NCBI RefSeq assembly: GCF_001279585.1
Contig: NZ_LGEC01000065.1
Span: forward strand, 186,001 to 250,000
Direction of reading: 5' to 3'
DNA length: 64,000 nucleotides
Origin: Nocardiopsis sp. NRRL B-16309
GTDB lineage: Bacteria; Actinomycetota; Actinomycetes; Streptosporangiales; Streptosporangiaceae
Made by a program: the position numbers and the translations under genes. Position 1 is the first letter of the stretch, and every line of letters starts with the position of its first letter. This document shows, one piece after another, positions 8,722 to 15,435 of this stretch. Below the pieces are notes generated by a model. The model did no database searches and was not told where the DNA came from. It saw only the letters and a program-made list of their open reading frames with translations.

Positions 8722-9411
8722 GTGCGCGAACCGGACGGTACCCAGGTCCCGCTGCGAGTGGTCCTCGCCGACGACGAGGCGATGATGCGGGCGGGGATCC
8801 GCGCGATCCTCACCGCCGTGCCCGGCCTGGAGGTCGTGGGTGAGGCAGGGGACGGGGCCGCCGCCGTCGACCTGGTCGCCGAACTGCGCCCGGACATCGC
8901 CCTGCTCGACGTGCAGATGCCGGGGACCGACGGACTGGCCGCGACCGAGGCCATCACGGCGCGCCACCCGGGCACGGCCGTCGTCATCCTCACCACGTTC
9001 TCCGAGGACGCCTACATCGCCCGGGCGCTCGCCGGCGGCGCGAGCGGGTTCGTGCTCAAATCCGGTGACCCCACGCATCTGGTGACCGGCCTGCGCTCGG
9101 TCGCCGAAGGAGGCGCGTACCTGTCCCCGGAGATCGCGCGGCGGGTGATCGACGAACTCGGCGCCTCCGGGCCGCGCCTGTCCCGGGGCACGGCCGCACG
9201 CGAGCGGGTCGCCGCGCTCTCCGGCCGCGAACGCGAGGTGCTGGCCCTGGTCGGCGAGGGCTGGTCCAACGACCAGATCGCCCGCCGTCTGGCGATCGCC
9301 CCGGGCACGGTGAAGGTGCACGTGGGGTCCATCCTCGCCCGTCTGGACGTGCACAACCGGGTGCAGGCGGCCGTGCTCGCCTACGAGGCCGGACTCGTGG
9401 GCGGCTCCTGA
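8722..9411 (+). CDS. NarL/FixJ-family response regulator
   Basis: DNA-binding partner of the preceding kinase. The receiver domain has acidic residues DDE near position 17, phospho-acceptor Asp63 in IALLDVQMPG, and the Lys in GFVLKSGDP. The C-terminal LuxR helix-turn-helix is LSGREREVLALVGEGWSND followed by IARRLAIAPGTVKVHVGSIL. GTG start at 8722, 9 bp after the kinase stop, so one transcript. Likely targets are the neighbouring esterase and ABC genes, which share an 18-bp upstream motif; that link is inferred from motif position only. Confidence 0.92.
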   Translation: MREPDGTQVPLRVVLADDEAMMRAGIRAILTAVPGLEVVGEAGDGAAAVDLVAELRPDIALLDVQMPGTDGLAATEAITARHPGTAVVILTTFSEDAYIARALAGGASGFVLKSGDPTHLVTGLRSVAEGGAYLSPEIARRVIDELGASGPRLSRGTAARERVAALSGREREVLALVGEGWSNDQIARRLAIAPGTVKVHVGSILARLDVHNRVQAAVLAYEAGLVGGS

Positions 9412-9457
9412 GCGCACCCGCCCCACTGTTCACCCCGGCATCACCGACACCTCCCGC

Positions 9458-9681
9458 CCCGGCACCCACGCCCGTCCGGCACCACCAATACCTCCCTCCC
9501 CGGCACCGGGCTCCGTCCCCGTGGACACACAGCGCGATCGACTCCTGTTCCGGCACCCGCGCCCGTCCCGCCCACAGCTCCAGCCCCACCAGACCCCGCG
9601 CCACGATCGGCGCTCGCCCGGCACCCACGCCCGTCCGGCACCACCGCCGCTCCGAGCCCGGCACCGGGCTCCGCCCCCGTG
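9458..9681 (+). repeat. Imperfect long direct repeat in intergenic region
   Basis: The 369-bp gap between the response regulator and esterase holds two related blocks about 159 bp apart. 9458-9486 is identical to 9617-9645, and 9499-9523 nearly matches 9657-9681. A weaker third copy begins near 9548. The blocks are C-rich on this strand. No convincing protein is encoded, and spacing and lack of dyad symmetry rule out CRISPR. Confidence 0.75.
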
Positions 9682-9704
9682 AACGCGCCGACGACCGCTC
9701 CCCC

Positions 9705-9722
9705 GCTACCCCGATGTGCCTA
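9705..9722 (+). promoter_or_regulatory. Shared 18-bp motif, copy 2 (upstream of esterase)
   Basis: GCTACCCCGATGTGCCTA, 58 bp before the esterase ATG at 9781. The flanking bases downstream also resemble those after copy 1, so the whole promoter block seems duplicated. Confidence 0.6.
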
Positions 9723-9780
9723 GCCGGTCGCCGTCGTCCTGGCGATGTGCCGGACGGCCGCCACGCGTGAGGATTCCGGC

Positions 9781-11067
9781 ATGGTCACCCGAAACCGCAC
9801 GCCCACGCGTCGCGCCGCCTACGCCAGCGCCGCCCTCGTCCTGTCCACCGCCTGTGCCGTCCCGGCCGCGGTCGCGGCCGTCACCGATCCCGGGAGCGTC
9901 GTCCTCACCCCGCCCGCACCGACCGGTCCGCACGGGGTCGGCCGGACCGAACTCCACCTCGTCGACCCCGACCGGGGCCACCCCTGGGTGGAGGGCGCCA
10001 CGGAACGCGACGTCATGGTCAGCCTCTGGTACCCGGCCGAGCCGGACGGGGACGACGAACGCGCCCCCTACACCTCCCCGGCCGCGGGCTCGGCGCTGGC
10101 GTCCGGCCTCGAACAGGTCGGACTGCCGCGCTCGGCGGTGGACCTCGCCTCGTCGCGCTCCCACGCGTTCGCCGAGGCGGACGCCGACCCGGACGCGGGA
10201 CCGTTCCCCGTCGTGCTGTTCTCGCCCGGGTTCGGGGTGTCGCGCTTCCTCAACACCGCCAACGCCGAGGAGCTGGCCTCGCAGGGGTACGTCGTGGCGG
10301 CCATCGACCACCCCTACGAGCCCGACGCGGTGGACCTGCCGGACGGCCGGGTGCTGCGCTCGCGGGTCCCGAACGGGGAGACCCCCGCGTACCGGGACGC
10401 CATCGCGACCCGGGTGGCCGACACGCGGCTGGTCCTGGACGCCCTGGACGAGCTCGCCGCGGGCGGAGCGCCCCAGGCGGGCGGTGGCTCCCCGCCGGAC
10501 GGGTTGGCGGAGTCCCTGGACACGTCCCGCACGGGCATGTTCGGCCACTCCGCCGGTGGGCTGACCACGGCGGAGATCATGCTGGTGGACGATCGTGTGG
10601 ACGCGGGCCTGGACCTCGACGGGAGCCTGGCCTACCACGTGGGGAACGGGGCCTGGGCGGACGCCACGACCCGCGGAGCCGACCGGCCGTTCGCGCTCCT
10701 CATGGCCGGGACGTCGAGCGCGCGGAACCTGCCGCACACCAGCGCCCACCACGAGGACCTGCGCCTGTTCCGGGCGGCCTCCACCGGCCCCGTGCTGGAG
10801 CTGATCATGGCGGAGGGCGAGCACATGAGCCTCATGGACTACCAGTGGGTGCTCCCGGCCATCGAGGAGGGGCGCGGGACCGACCACCGCACGTGGAGGG
10901 AGGCGGTCGCGGAGTCGGTCGGCACCGTCGATCCGGCCGCGTCGACCGCCGCCCAGCGGGCCTACGTCACCGCGTTCTTCGACGCCCACCTGCGTGACGA
11001 GGAGGAGCCGCTCCTGGAGGGCCCCTCCGACGAGTACCCCGGGATCGCGTTCGTCGACGCGCCCTGA
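9781..11067 (+). CDS. Secreted alpha/beta hydrolase, PAF-acetylhydrolase-II-like
   Basis: Exported esterase or lipase of 428 aa. An Arg-rich N-terminus and hydrophobic stretch at residues 14-35 form a signal peptide. FPVVLFSPGFGVSRF provides the oxyanion-hole strand, GHSAGG (Ser257) the nucleophile elbow, and EGEHMSLMDY a late His suitable for the triad, as in plasma PAF-acetylhydrolase-like and dienelactone-hydrolase-like families. Substrate unknown; short-chain or oxidised phospholipid esters are typical for the family. It carries the 18-bp motif upstream, suggesting control by the adjacent two-component system. ATG 9781 is chosen because the signal peptide begins there. Confidence 0.82.
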   Translation: MVTRNRTPTRRAAYASAALVLSTACAVPAAVAAVTDPGSVVLTPPAPTGPHGVGRTELHLVDPDRGHPWVEGATERDVMVSLWYPAEPDGDDERAPYTSPAAGSALASGLEQVGLPRSAVDLASSRSHAFAEADADPDAGPFPVVLFSPGFGVSRFLNTANAEELASQGYVVAAIDHPYEPDAVDLPDGRVLRSRVPNGETPAYRDAIATRVADTRLVLDALDELAAGGAPQAGGGSPPDGLAESLDTSRTGMFGHSAGGLTTAEIMLVDDRVDAGLDLDGSLAYHVGNGAWADATTRGADRPFALLMAGTSSARNLPHTSAHHEDLRLFRAASTGPVLELIMAEGEHMSLMDYQWVLPAIEEGRGTDHRTWREAVAESVGTVDPAASTAAQRAYVTAFFDAHLRDEEEPLLEGPSDEYPGIAFVDAP

Positions 11068-11084
11068 CGGCCGCGGCGACGGGC

Positions 11085-11120
11085 GCGGGGCCCGGACGCT
11101 CCTGGCGTCTCGGGCCCCGC
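11085..11120. terminator. Bidirectional hairpin between esterase and ABC permease
   Basis: Inverted repeat 11085-11099 / 11105-11120, 15 paired bases with one bulged T, between convergent stops at 11067 and 11134. Confidence 0.75.
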
Positions 11121-11133
11121 CGTCCACTCCCGC

Positions 11134-11958
11134 TCAGACGTCGCGCACGCGCAGCTCCGCCAGGGCGACGATCTGGGCGGCCGCGGCCCACCCCGCGACG
11201 GTGGCGACGTTGACCGCCCCGTCGTGCGGCGAGGTGTAGAAGCCGACGTCTCCCCCGGCGTAGAACTCGATCCCGGCCAGGCCCGGCAGCAGGGCCGCGA
11301 GGTCGTCCAGGGCCCGTACCCCCGACAGCTGCATGACCAACGGCACGCCCAGCAGGAGCAGGAACCCCACGGTGATCGTGCCCGCCGTCCCCCGCAGGGC
11401 CGTGCCGAGTCCCACGAACAGCACCGCGAACAGCGCCATGCACACCCCGGCACTCACCCCGGTCGTCAGGAGATCCAGGAGGTCGATGTCCACGTACCCG
11501 CCGAGGAACACGGCCAGCACGGCCACCCCCGCCGCCGTCGCTCCCAGGCCCATGACGAACGCGAGCCCCGCGGTCACCACGGACCGGGCTGCCAGCAGCC
11601 GTCCGCGCCGGGGCGTCCACAGCAGGGTGCTGGTGACACTGCCGTTGCCGAACTCGCCCGTGGCGGCCAGTGCGGCCAGGGTCAGCACCGTGAACTGCAC
11701 GATGTAGAAGTGCCCCTGTGACAGGAGCTGGACGAACGAGGACGAGTCCGCCTCGACCGCGTTCTCCGTGATCCGCGACAGCGAGGAGAGGCCCATCATC
11801 GCCGCGAACGCGGCCAGGCCCAGGACCGCCGCTCCCACGCACCACCACGTCGACCGCAGCGACGCCTGCCGCACCCCTTCCGCGGCGACCTCCCGCCCGA
11901 ACGCCACCGGCCCGGCCGCCGCGGCCACACCCCCGCCTCCCGTGCTCGCGCCCCTCAT
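11134..11958 (-). CDS. ABC-2 type transporter permease
   Basis: Membrane subunit of 274 aa paired with the ATPase encoded upstream; the two genes overlap by 4 bp (ATGA), indicating translational coupling. About six hydrophobic helices follow a 35-residue cytoplasmic N-terminus. The GEFGNGSVTSTLLWTPRRGR loop is characteristic of ABC-2 permeases of the bacitracin/lantibiotic-immunity kind. Substrate unknown; a self-protection or peptide/antibiotic efflux role is common when such a pair sits beside a NarL-type two-component system. Confidence 0.85.
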   Translation of the reverse strand: MRGASTGGGGVAAAAGPVAFGREVAAEGVRQASLRSTWWCVGAAVLGLAAFAAMMGLSSLSRITENAVEADSSSFVQLLSQGHFYIVQFTVLTLAALAATGEFGNGSVTSTLLWTPRRGRLLAARSVVTAGLAFVMGLGATAAGVAVLAVFLGGYVDIDLLDLLTTGVSAGVCMALFAVLFVGLGTALRGTAGTITVGFLLLLGVPLVMQLSGVRALDDLAALLPGLAGIEFYAGGDVGFYTSPHDGAVNVATVAGWAAAAQIVALAELRVRDV

Positions 11959-12881
11959 GCCGCCGACTCCCTTCCGTGCGCGCCGAACTCGACGGTCTCG
12001 TCGGTCAGCTCCAGGTACGCCTCTTCCAGCGAGGCCTCGGCGACACGCAGTCCGTGCACCCGGGCGCCCGCCTCATGGGCGTGGTCGCCGACCGCCTCCG
12101 CGGTCAGTCCGAACACCCGCAGCCCTCCGTCGCCGTCGTCCTCCACCCGCACCGGCGGTCCCAGCCGCGCCAACCGGGCGCCCAGCGCCCCGGCCTGCGG
12201 GCTGCGCACCCGCACGTGCGTCCGCGACCACGCCGCGATCACCTCGCCCAGCGGCGCGTCGGCGATGAGCCGCCCGCGGCCCACGACCACCAGGTGGTCG
12301 GCGACCAGCTCCATCTCGCTCATCAGGTGGCTGGAGACGAACACCGTGCGCCCCTCGTCGGCCAGCCGCCGCGCCAGGCCGCGCATCCAGCGCACCCCGT
12401 CGAGGTCCAGCCCGTTGACCGGTTCGTCGAACAGCAGCGTGCCCGGATCGCCCAGCAGGGCGTCGGCGACACCGAGCCGCCGGCGCATGCCGAGCGAGTA
12501 GCCGCCCACCCGCCGTCCGGCCGCCTCCGTCAGTCCGACCTCGTCCAGGACCTCGTCCACGCGACCGCGCGCGACCCCGGTGACCAGGGCCTTGGCCACG
12601 AGGTGGGCCCGCCCCGTACGGCCGGGATGGGCGGCCCGCGAGCCGAGCAGGGCACCCGCCTCCCGGGCGGGCACCGCCAGCCGCGCGTACTCCCGGCCGT
12701 TGACCAGCGCCTCGCCCGAGGACGGGCGGGCCAGGCCGAGCAGCAGTCGCATCGTGGTGGACTTGCCCGCCCCGTTGGGGCCCAGGAAGCCCGTCACCCG
12801 CCCCGGCTCGACGGTGAAGGTCAGGTCGTCGACGGCGGTCCTCCCGCCGTAGCGCTTGGTCAGCGCGGTTACCGTCAGCAC
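11955..12881 (-). CDS. ABC transporter ATP-binding protein
   Basis: Nucleotide-binding subunit (308 aa) for the adjacent permease. Walker A is GPNGAGKST near residue 37, the signature is the variant YSLGMRRRLGVA typical of drug-export ATPases, and Walker B with catalytic Glu is LLFDEPVNGLD; the H-loop is VFVSSHL. The C-terminal 80 residues resemble the DrrA/BcrA-type extension. GTG start at 12881. The shared 18-bp motif lies 83 bp upstream but in inverted orientation relative to this gene. Confidence 0.9.
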   Translation of the reverse strand: MLTVTALTKRYGGRTAVDDLTFTVEPGRVTGFLGPNGAGKSTTMRLLLGLARPSSGEALVNGREYARLAVPAREAGALLGSRAAHPGRTGRAHLVAKALVTGVARGRVDEVLDEVGLTEAAGRRVGGYSLGMRRRLGVADALLGDPGTLLFDEPVNGLDLDGVRWMRGLARRLADEGRTVFVSSHLMSEMELVADHLVVVGRGRLIADAPLGEVIAAWSRTHVRVRSPQAGALGARLARLGPPVRVEDDGDGGLRVFGLTAEAVGDHAHEAGARVHGLRVAEASLEEAYLELTDETVEFGAHGRESAA

Positions 12882-12963
12882 GGTCGCCCCTCTCGTGGAG
12901 TCGTCGTGCGCACCACGCTAGAAAGCCCGGCCACCAGGGGCATCGGAGCTTCGGAAGGGCCCT

Positions 12964-12981
12964 GCTACCCCCTTGTGCCTA
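12964..12981 (+). promoter_or_regulatory. Shared 18-bp motif, copy 3 (upstream of ABC genes)
   Basis: GCTACCCCCTTGTGCCTA. It lies 83 bp upstream of the ABC ATPase GTG (minus strand), so read from that gene it is reversed relative to copies 1 and 2. Read on the plus strand it precedes the gene fragment at 12986-13141. Confidence 0.55.
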
Positions 12982-12985
12982 CTCC

Positions 12986-13141
12986 CCGGTCTCCCGGGAA
13001 CGGGTCTTCGGACTGCTCGACGAGCTGGAGGTGGCCGCCGACCCCGCTGGGCACAGGGACCTGGTGTCCGACCTGGACCCCCAGGACGGGCTGACGGACC
13101 GCTTCGCGGCGTTCACGGCCCCGTGGTTCGAGCGTCGGTGA
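12986..13141 (+). pseudogene. C-terminal remnant of an unrecognised protein
   Basis: A frame ending at TGA 13139 reads PVSRERVFGLLDELEVAADP, then a stretch through DRFAAFTAPWFERR at its end. It has the residue make-up and codon bias of real coding sequence but no start codon or upstream domain. I do not recognise the family. It looks like the 3' end of a deleted gene. Confidence 0.35.
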
Positions 13142-13321
13142 CGCTCGGGCGGCTGATCCCGCCCGCGTGCGCTGCCGGGGATTCGGCACGAGAAGAGCCG
13201 CGCCTTTCCTCCCGCTGTGCGGTGACACGCCCCAAATGCCCTCGGTTTCGGCAGGTCAACGATCCGGGTACGTCCCCGATAGGCCGGCACGAGGGACCGG
13301 CGGCGTCGAACGGGGGACAGT

Positions 13322-13516
13322 ATGCGGGCGTCGATCGGGGACTATGTCCACACCCACGGGGTCGCGAGCAGCGACGGCCAGCACAGCGGAAGGATCGTGG
13401 AGGTGAAGGGCGCCGACAACGGTCCGCCGTACGTGGTCCGCTTCCCGGACGGGGAGGAACGGCTCATCTACCCGGGGCCGCACACCGTGGTGGAGCCCCG
13501 CTTCCCGGCGGACTAG
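13322..13516 (+). CDS. DUF1918 domain protein
   Basis: Small cytoplasmic protein of 64 aa built as an SH3-like barrel: GDYVHTHG, RIVEVKGADNGPPYVVRF and the closing YPGPHTVVE are the conserved DUF1918 features. The family is widespread in actinobacteria and of unknown function; many members sit near stress or signalling genes. It stands alone here. A purine-rich GGGGGACAGT precedes ATG 13322. Confidence 0.85.
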   Translation: MRASIGDYVHTHGVASSDGQHSGRIVEVKGADNGPPYVVRFPDGEERLIYPGPHTVVEPRFPAD

Positions 13517-13534
13517 CGCGCACCGAACACCTGG

Positions 13535-13554
13535 CTCCGGGCGGGGGCCCGGAG
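13535..13554 (+). terminator. Hairpin after DUF1918 gene
   Basis: 8-bp perfect stem, 13535-13542 with 13547-13554, 4-nt loop, 18 bp after the stop. Confidence 0.55.
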
Positions 13555-13666
13555 GCCGCGGCGGCGGGGCGGTGGGGACAGGGGTCCCGACCGTCCGGCC
13601 GCGACGTGACCGGCGGCGTCACGGGCACGGGTCCGGGCGCCGCCTGTCGCCGTACACGTCGGGCAC

Positions 13667-14158
13667 TCACGCCGACAGCCGCGCGATGAACCCCTCCAGG
13701 TTGTGCGTCGCCCGCGCGATCTTCTCCTCCACGGTCAGCGACTCCTCGAACCGGCCGCCGGGCTCGGGCTCCCTCAACCCGCGCACGTACAGCGAACACC
13801 CGAAGTCGGTGCACATGCGCAGGCCGATCGAGTTGCCGTCGCGCCCGGCCTTGCCCGCCTTCGGCGCGACCATCAGCATCACGCCCTGGCCGGGGTGGGT
13901 GGTCAGGCACACGGAGCACATGCTGCGGCGGAACCCGTCCCGCCCGTTCGCCAGCCGGAACGCCACCCCCACCAGCCCCTCCTCGCGTTCGACGACGAGG
14001 TATGCGCGCTCGTGCGCGGTGTGGTCGCGCCAGCCGAGGAAGTCCAGGTCCTCCCACGGGCTCTCGGCGAGGTCGCGCGGCAGCGCCAGGCGCTTGGCCT
14101 CCCCCTTGGAACAGTTCACGAAGGACGCACGGATCTCACGCTCGGTCACGGGTCTCAT
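13667..14158 (-). CDS. FBP-domain treble-clef zinc-finger protein (FusB/EF-G-binding type)
   Basis: 163-aa protein matching the FBP C-terminal zinc-finger family. Four Cys in CSVC and, about 37 residues later, CTDFGC form the zinc site, joined by TTHPGQGVMLMVAPKAGKAG. Staphylococcal relatives (FusB/FusC) bind EF-G and release it from fusidic-acid-stalled ribosomes; actinobacterial homologues are mostly untested. The divergent neighbour is the Cys-rich peptide cluster. ATG 14158 gives the standard MRPVTEREIRASFVNCSKGEAKRL-type start. The family call is confident, the role is inference. Confidence 0.82.
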   Translation of the reverse strand: MRPVTEREIRASFVNCSKGEAKRLALPRDLAESPWEDLDFLGWRDHTAHERAYLVVEREEGLVGVAFRLANGRDGFRRSMCSVCLTTHPGQGVMLMVAPKAGKAGRDGNSIGLRMCTDFGCSLYVRGLREPEPGGRFEESLTVEEKIARATHNLEGFIARLSA

Positions 14159-14252
14159 TCCGGCGACGCTAACAGCGCCTCAGGACCCCGGGCAAAGGAT
14201 TAACGCCCCTGGCCAACGCGTCGGCCCGTGCGCCGCCGTCGGCTCCACCAGT

Positions 14253-14309
14253 GCGTGTACGCCACCTGTATCGGGCGTGTACGAGGGCTGTCGGCCCGCT
14301 CCCTAGCGT
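14253..14309 (+). promoter_or_regulatory. SARP-type promoter for the peptide cluster
   Basis: Four 11-bp units at 14253, 14264, 14275 and 14286: GCGTGTACGCC, ACCTGTATCGG, GCGTGTACGAG, GGCTGTCGGCC. TGT sits at the same place in each, and units 1 and 3 match at 9 of 11 positions. Ten bases after the last TGT-CGG block lies TAGCGT (14304-14309), a fair -10, with no good -35. Heptamer direct repeats at 11-bp period placed about 8 bp from a -10 are how SARP activators bind. A SARP gene lies just beyond the cluster. Confidence 0.6.
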
Positions 14310-14384
14310 GGCACCGACCGCCGGACGACCCCGGCGGCCCCGCAGTCGGACCACGGCGCCACCGTGGTCCAGAAGGGAAGCCCC

Positions 14385-14585
14385 ATGATCGACCGCATCG
14401 GATCGCTCGGTGACCGCCTCCTCGCCCGCGTGGCGCCCAGGGTCCGGGCCCGGGCCGCCGGCTCCTGGGCCTGCTGGACCGAGCGCACGAACCACGACGG
14501 GCGCGCCGTCTGCCGGCGCTGCTGCATCGACACCTCCGCCCCGGGTGCTCCCATCTGCGGCTACTGGTCCGTCAACAACTGCTGA
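14385..14585 (+). CDS. Cys-rich small peptide 1 of 4 (putative precursor peptide)
   Basis: 66 aa. Residues 1-25 (MIDRIGSLGDRLLARVAP start) form an amphipathic leader shared by the next three genes; the C-terminal part has six Cys at 30, 43, 46, 47, 58 and 66 in the pattern C-x12-C-x2-CC-x10-C-x7-C. No hydrophobic signal peptide. RBS AGAAGGGAAG precedes ATG 14385, and a SARP-like promoter lies 75-130 bp upstream. A conserved leader with a variable Cys-rich core is how ribosomally made modified or disulfide-bonded antimicrobial peptides look, but no maturation enzyme is in the window. Family not recognised. Confidence 0.7.
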   Translation: MIDRIGSLGDRLLARVAPRVRARAAGSWACWTERTNHDGRAVCRRCCIDTSAPGAPICGYWSVNNC

Positions 14586-14620
14586 CGGGCTGCCACGCCG
14601 CACCGACCCGAGGAGACCCC

Positions 14621-14797
14621 GTGTTCCACCGCATCGCCACGATCAGCGACCGCCTCCTCGCCCTCGTCGCCCCCAGGACGAGTGCGGGCGCCACCGCCTG
14701 CTGGCGGGAGTCCATTGCCGCCGCCAACGTGTGCCGCACGTGCTGCAACGTCGGCGGCGCCGTCGGCGTCCAGTGCACCCGCTGGGTGGTCTGCTGA
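14621..14797 (+). CDS. Cys-rich small peptide 2 of 4 (putative precursor peptide)
   Basis: 58 aa from GTG 14621, 35 bp after peptide 1; RBS GAGGAG at 14610-14615. The leader MFHRIATISDRLLALVAP diverges most from the consensus. Six Cys at 27, 38, 41, 42, 52 and 58 reproduce the peptide 1 pattern C-x10-C-x2-CC-x9-C-x5-C, so peptides 1 and 2 form a subpair ending in Cys. The core carries little charge. The start is set by the leader alignment. Function unknown. Confidence 0.68.
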   Translation: MFHRIATISDRLLALVAPRTSAGATACWRESIAAANVCRTCCNVGGAVGVQCTRWVVC

Positions 14798-14841
14798 CCG
14801 CGTCACCGCCCGCCCCCGACCCACAACCGGAAGGACCCCCC

Positions 14842-15027
14842 ATGATCGACCGAATCGGAACCCTCGGCGACCGCCTCCTCGCCCGCGTCGTCCCCACGAC
14901 CCGGGCCACCGCCTCCACATTCTTCTGCCGGTGGGAGGGCTGCGGCGGAAACGCCCGCCTCCAGAAGAAGTGCTGCTACGTCGCCGGCGTCGGCCAGGTG
15001 TCCTGCACCTCCTGCCGGTTGACCTGA
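14842..15027 (+). CDS. Cys-rich small peptide 3 of 4 (putative precursor peptide)
   Basis: 61 aa, 44 bp after peptide 2, RBS GGAAGGA. Leader MIDRIGTLGDRLLARVVP is nearly identical to those of peptides 1 and 4. Six Cys at 29, 34, 44, 45, 55 and 58 give C-x4-C-x9-CC-x9-C-x2-C, the arrangement shared with peptide 4. Aromatic residues FF precede the first Cys. No transmembrane segment. Function unknown. Confidence 0.7.
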   Translation: MIDRIGTLGDRLLARVVPTTRATASTFFCRWEGCGGNARLQKKCCYVAGVGQVSCTSCRLT

Positions 15028-15051
15028 CCGCCCCGACTCCGAGGAGTCCCC

Positions 15052-15234
15052 ATGATCGACCGAATCGGAGGCCTCGGCGACCGGCTGCTCGCGGCCATCG
15101 TCCCCCGGGCCCGCGCCGGTGCCGCCTCCTGCCGGTACGAGAGGTGCGGCAGCCCGTGCCACTCGCGCTACTGCTGCTACATCAGCGGCCTGCCCGAGTA
15201 CGCCCGCTGCGGCAGCTGCCTCTACAGATGCTGA
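15052..15234 (+). CDS. Cys-rich small peptide 4 of 4 (putative precursor peptide)
   Basis: 60 aa, 24 bp after peptide 3, RBS GAGGAG. Leader MIDRIGGLGDRLLAAIVP. Eight Cys at 27, 32, 36, 41, 42, 53, 56 and 60; the core is cationic and Tyr-rich (RYCCYISG), with the same CC-x10-C-x2-C tail as peptide 3. All four peptides have an even Cys count, which favours disulfides, though thioether modification cannot be excluded. Last gene of the operon; the next gene (SARP) converges on it. Confidence 0.7.
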   Translation: MIDRIGGLGDRLLAAIVPRARAGAASCRYERCGSPCHSRYCCYISGLPEYARCGSCLYRC

Positions 15235-15435
15235 TCCCCTCCGCCACCTGACCGGCGCCCCCTGCCCCGGGCCGTCCACGACCGCCACCGGGGCACGGAT
15301 CGCCCGCGGGGTCCCGGCGGGCCCGCCGCCCGCCGGACACCGCGCCCGGTGTCGTCCCGCGCCGACACCCCCCTCGTTGGCCCCGGCCACCGCGGCCCCG
15401 CGCCGGCCCCGCGCCGGACCCGCCGCGCCCGTGTC

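Noticed and set aside
6760..9426. 888-codon minus-strand open frame across the two-component genes
   Set aside because: Shadow of the kinase and regulator genes; composition (Gly, Arg, His, Gln) is typical of antisense in GC-rich DNA.
9458..9681. Repeats as a CRISPR array
   Set aside because: Blocks are long, lack a repeated dyad, and the spacing is about 159 bp.
14385..15234. Classification of the Cys-rich peptides as lanthipeptides
   Set aside because: No LanB/C/M/KC/L gene, no FNLD or related leader box and few Ser/Thr near the Cys. The evidence supports a precursor-like family but not a class.
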